Assembly: GCF_004363245.1 (NCBI RefSeq)
Contig: NZ_SNYV01000011.1
Span: forward strand, 372,001-436,000
Direction: 5' to 3'
Origin: Sphingobacterium yanglingense
Lineage (GTDB): Bacteria; Bacteroidota; Bacteroidia; Sphingobacteriales; Sphingobacteriaceae
DNA: 64,000 nt
Part shown: positions 62,882 through 64,000 of the stretch, piece after piece
Layout: every line of letters begins with the position of its first letter
Position numbering within the stretch: position 1 is the first letter of the stretch
Position numbers and translations under genes: made by a program
Notes under the pieces: model-generated
Seen by the model: the letters and a program-made list of their open reading frames with translations, nothing else
The model's database searches: none
What the model was told of the DNA's origin: nothing

Positions 62882-64000
<1,119 letters not shown>

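Overview
The window is chromosomal DNA from a Bacteroidota bacterium, most likely Sphingobacteriaceae (a Sphingobacterium or Pedobacter relative). The support is two complete ECF sigma/FecR/SusC/SusD loci, a type IX secretion plug protein, GldA and GldF/GldG-like transporter genes, recurrent TAnnTTTG promoter boxes, weak Shine-Dalgarno sites and a moderate G+C content. No phage, integrase, insertion sequence, CRISPR array or rRNA was seen.

Layout. 1-2838: the end of an unknown gene, an SRPBCC protein and two lipoproteins. 3091-12084 (minus): a SusC/SusD locus with its own ECF sigma and FecR, flanked by a secreted metallophosphoesterase and a secreted metallo-beta-lactamase-fold hydrolase; this looks like uptake of a phosphoester or another hydrolysable compound rather than a classic glycan locus. 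12388-16615 (minus): a regulatory and stress-type cluster of GNAT, an ECF42 sigma factor with a damaged N-terminus, its YCII/DGPF partner, AraC, GlcG/HbpS and SDR. Then come tRNA-Ser(GCT), a 7TM-HD cyclic-di-AMP phosphodiesterase and rpe. 20592-26629: two different aconitases in tandem plus an outer-membrane protein. 26793-33413: single genes for DinB, MFS, a methyltransferase, GNAT, a WYL regulator, Rieske, a DODA-type dioxygenase and AraC. 33528-35438: purF.

35687-45601 is one long plus-strand unit: ECF sigma, FecR, SusC, SusD, then without a gap an ABC ATPase and a single protein that fuses a GldF-like permease to a GldG-like domain. It ends at a terminator shared with a convergent 31-codon acidic mini-gene (45743-45838), which has its own promoter box. 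This is the most interesting region. After it come YchJ, a JmjC/cupin-8 oxygenase, a lipocalin-like protein, DUF2853, nhaA and a NatAB-type ABC exporter.

51863-64000 is mostly core: engB, a UbiA-family prenyltransferase, topA, a conserved unknown, cmk, a secreted calcineurin-like phosphoesterase, an amino-acid permease, the type IX secretion plug protein, a small membrane protein, dapA and the C-terminal part of ligA, which runs off the window. All product names come from reading protein motifs by eye; no database search was run.
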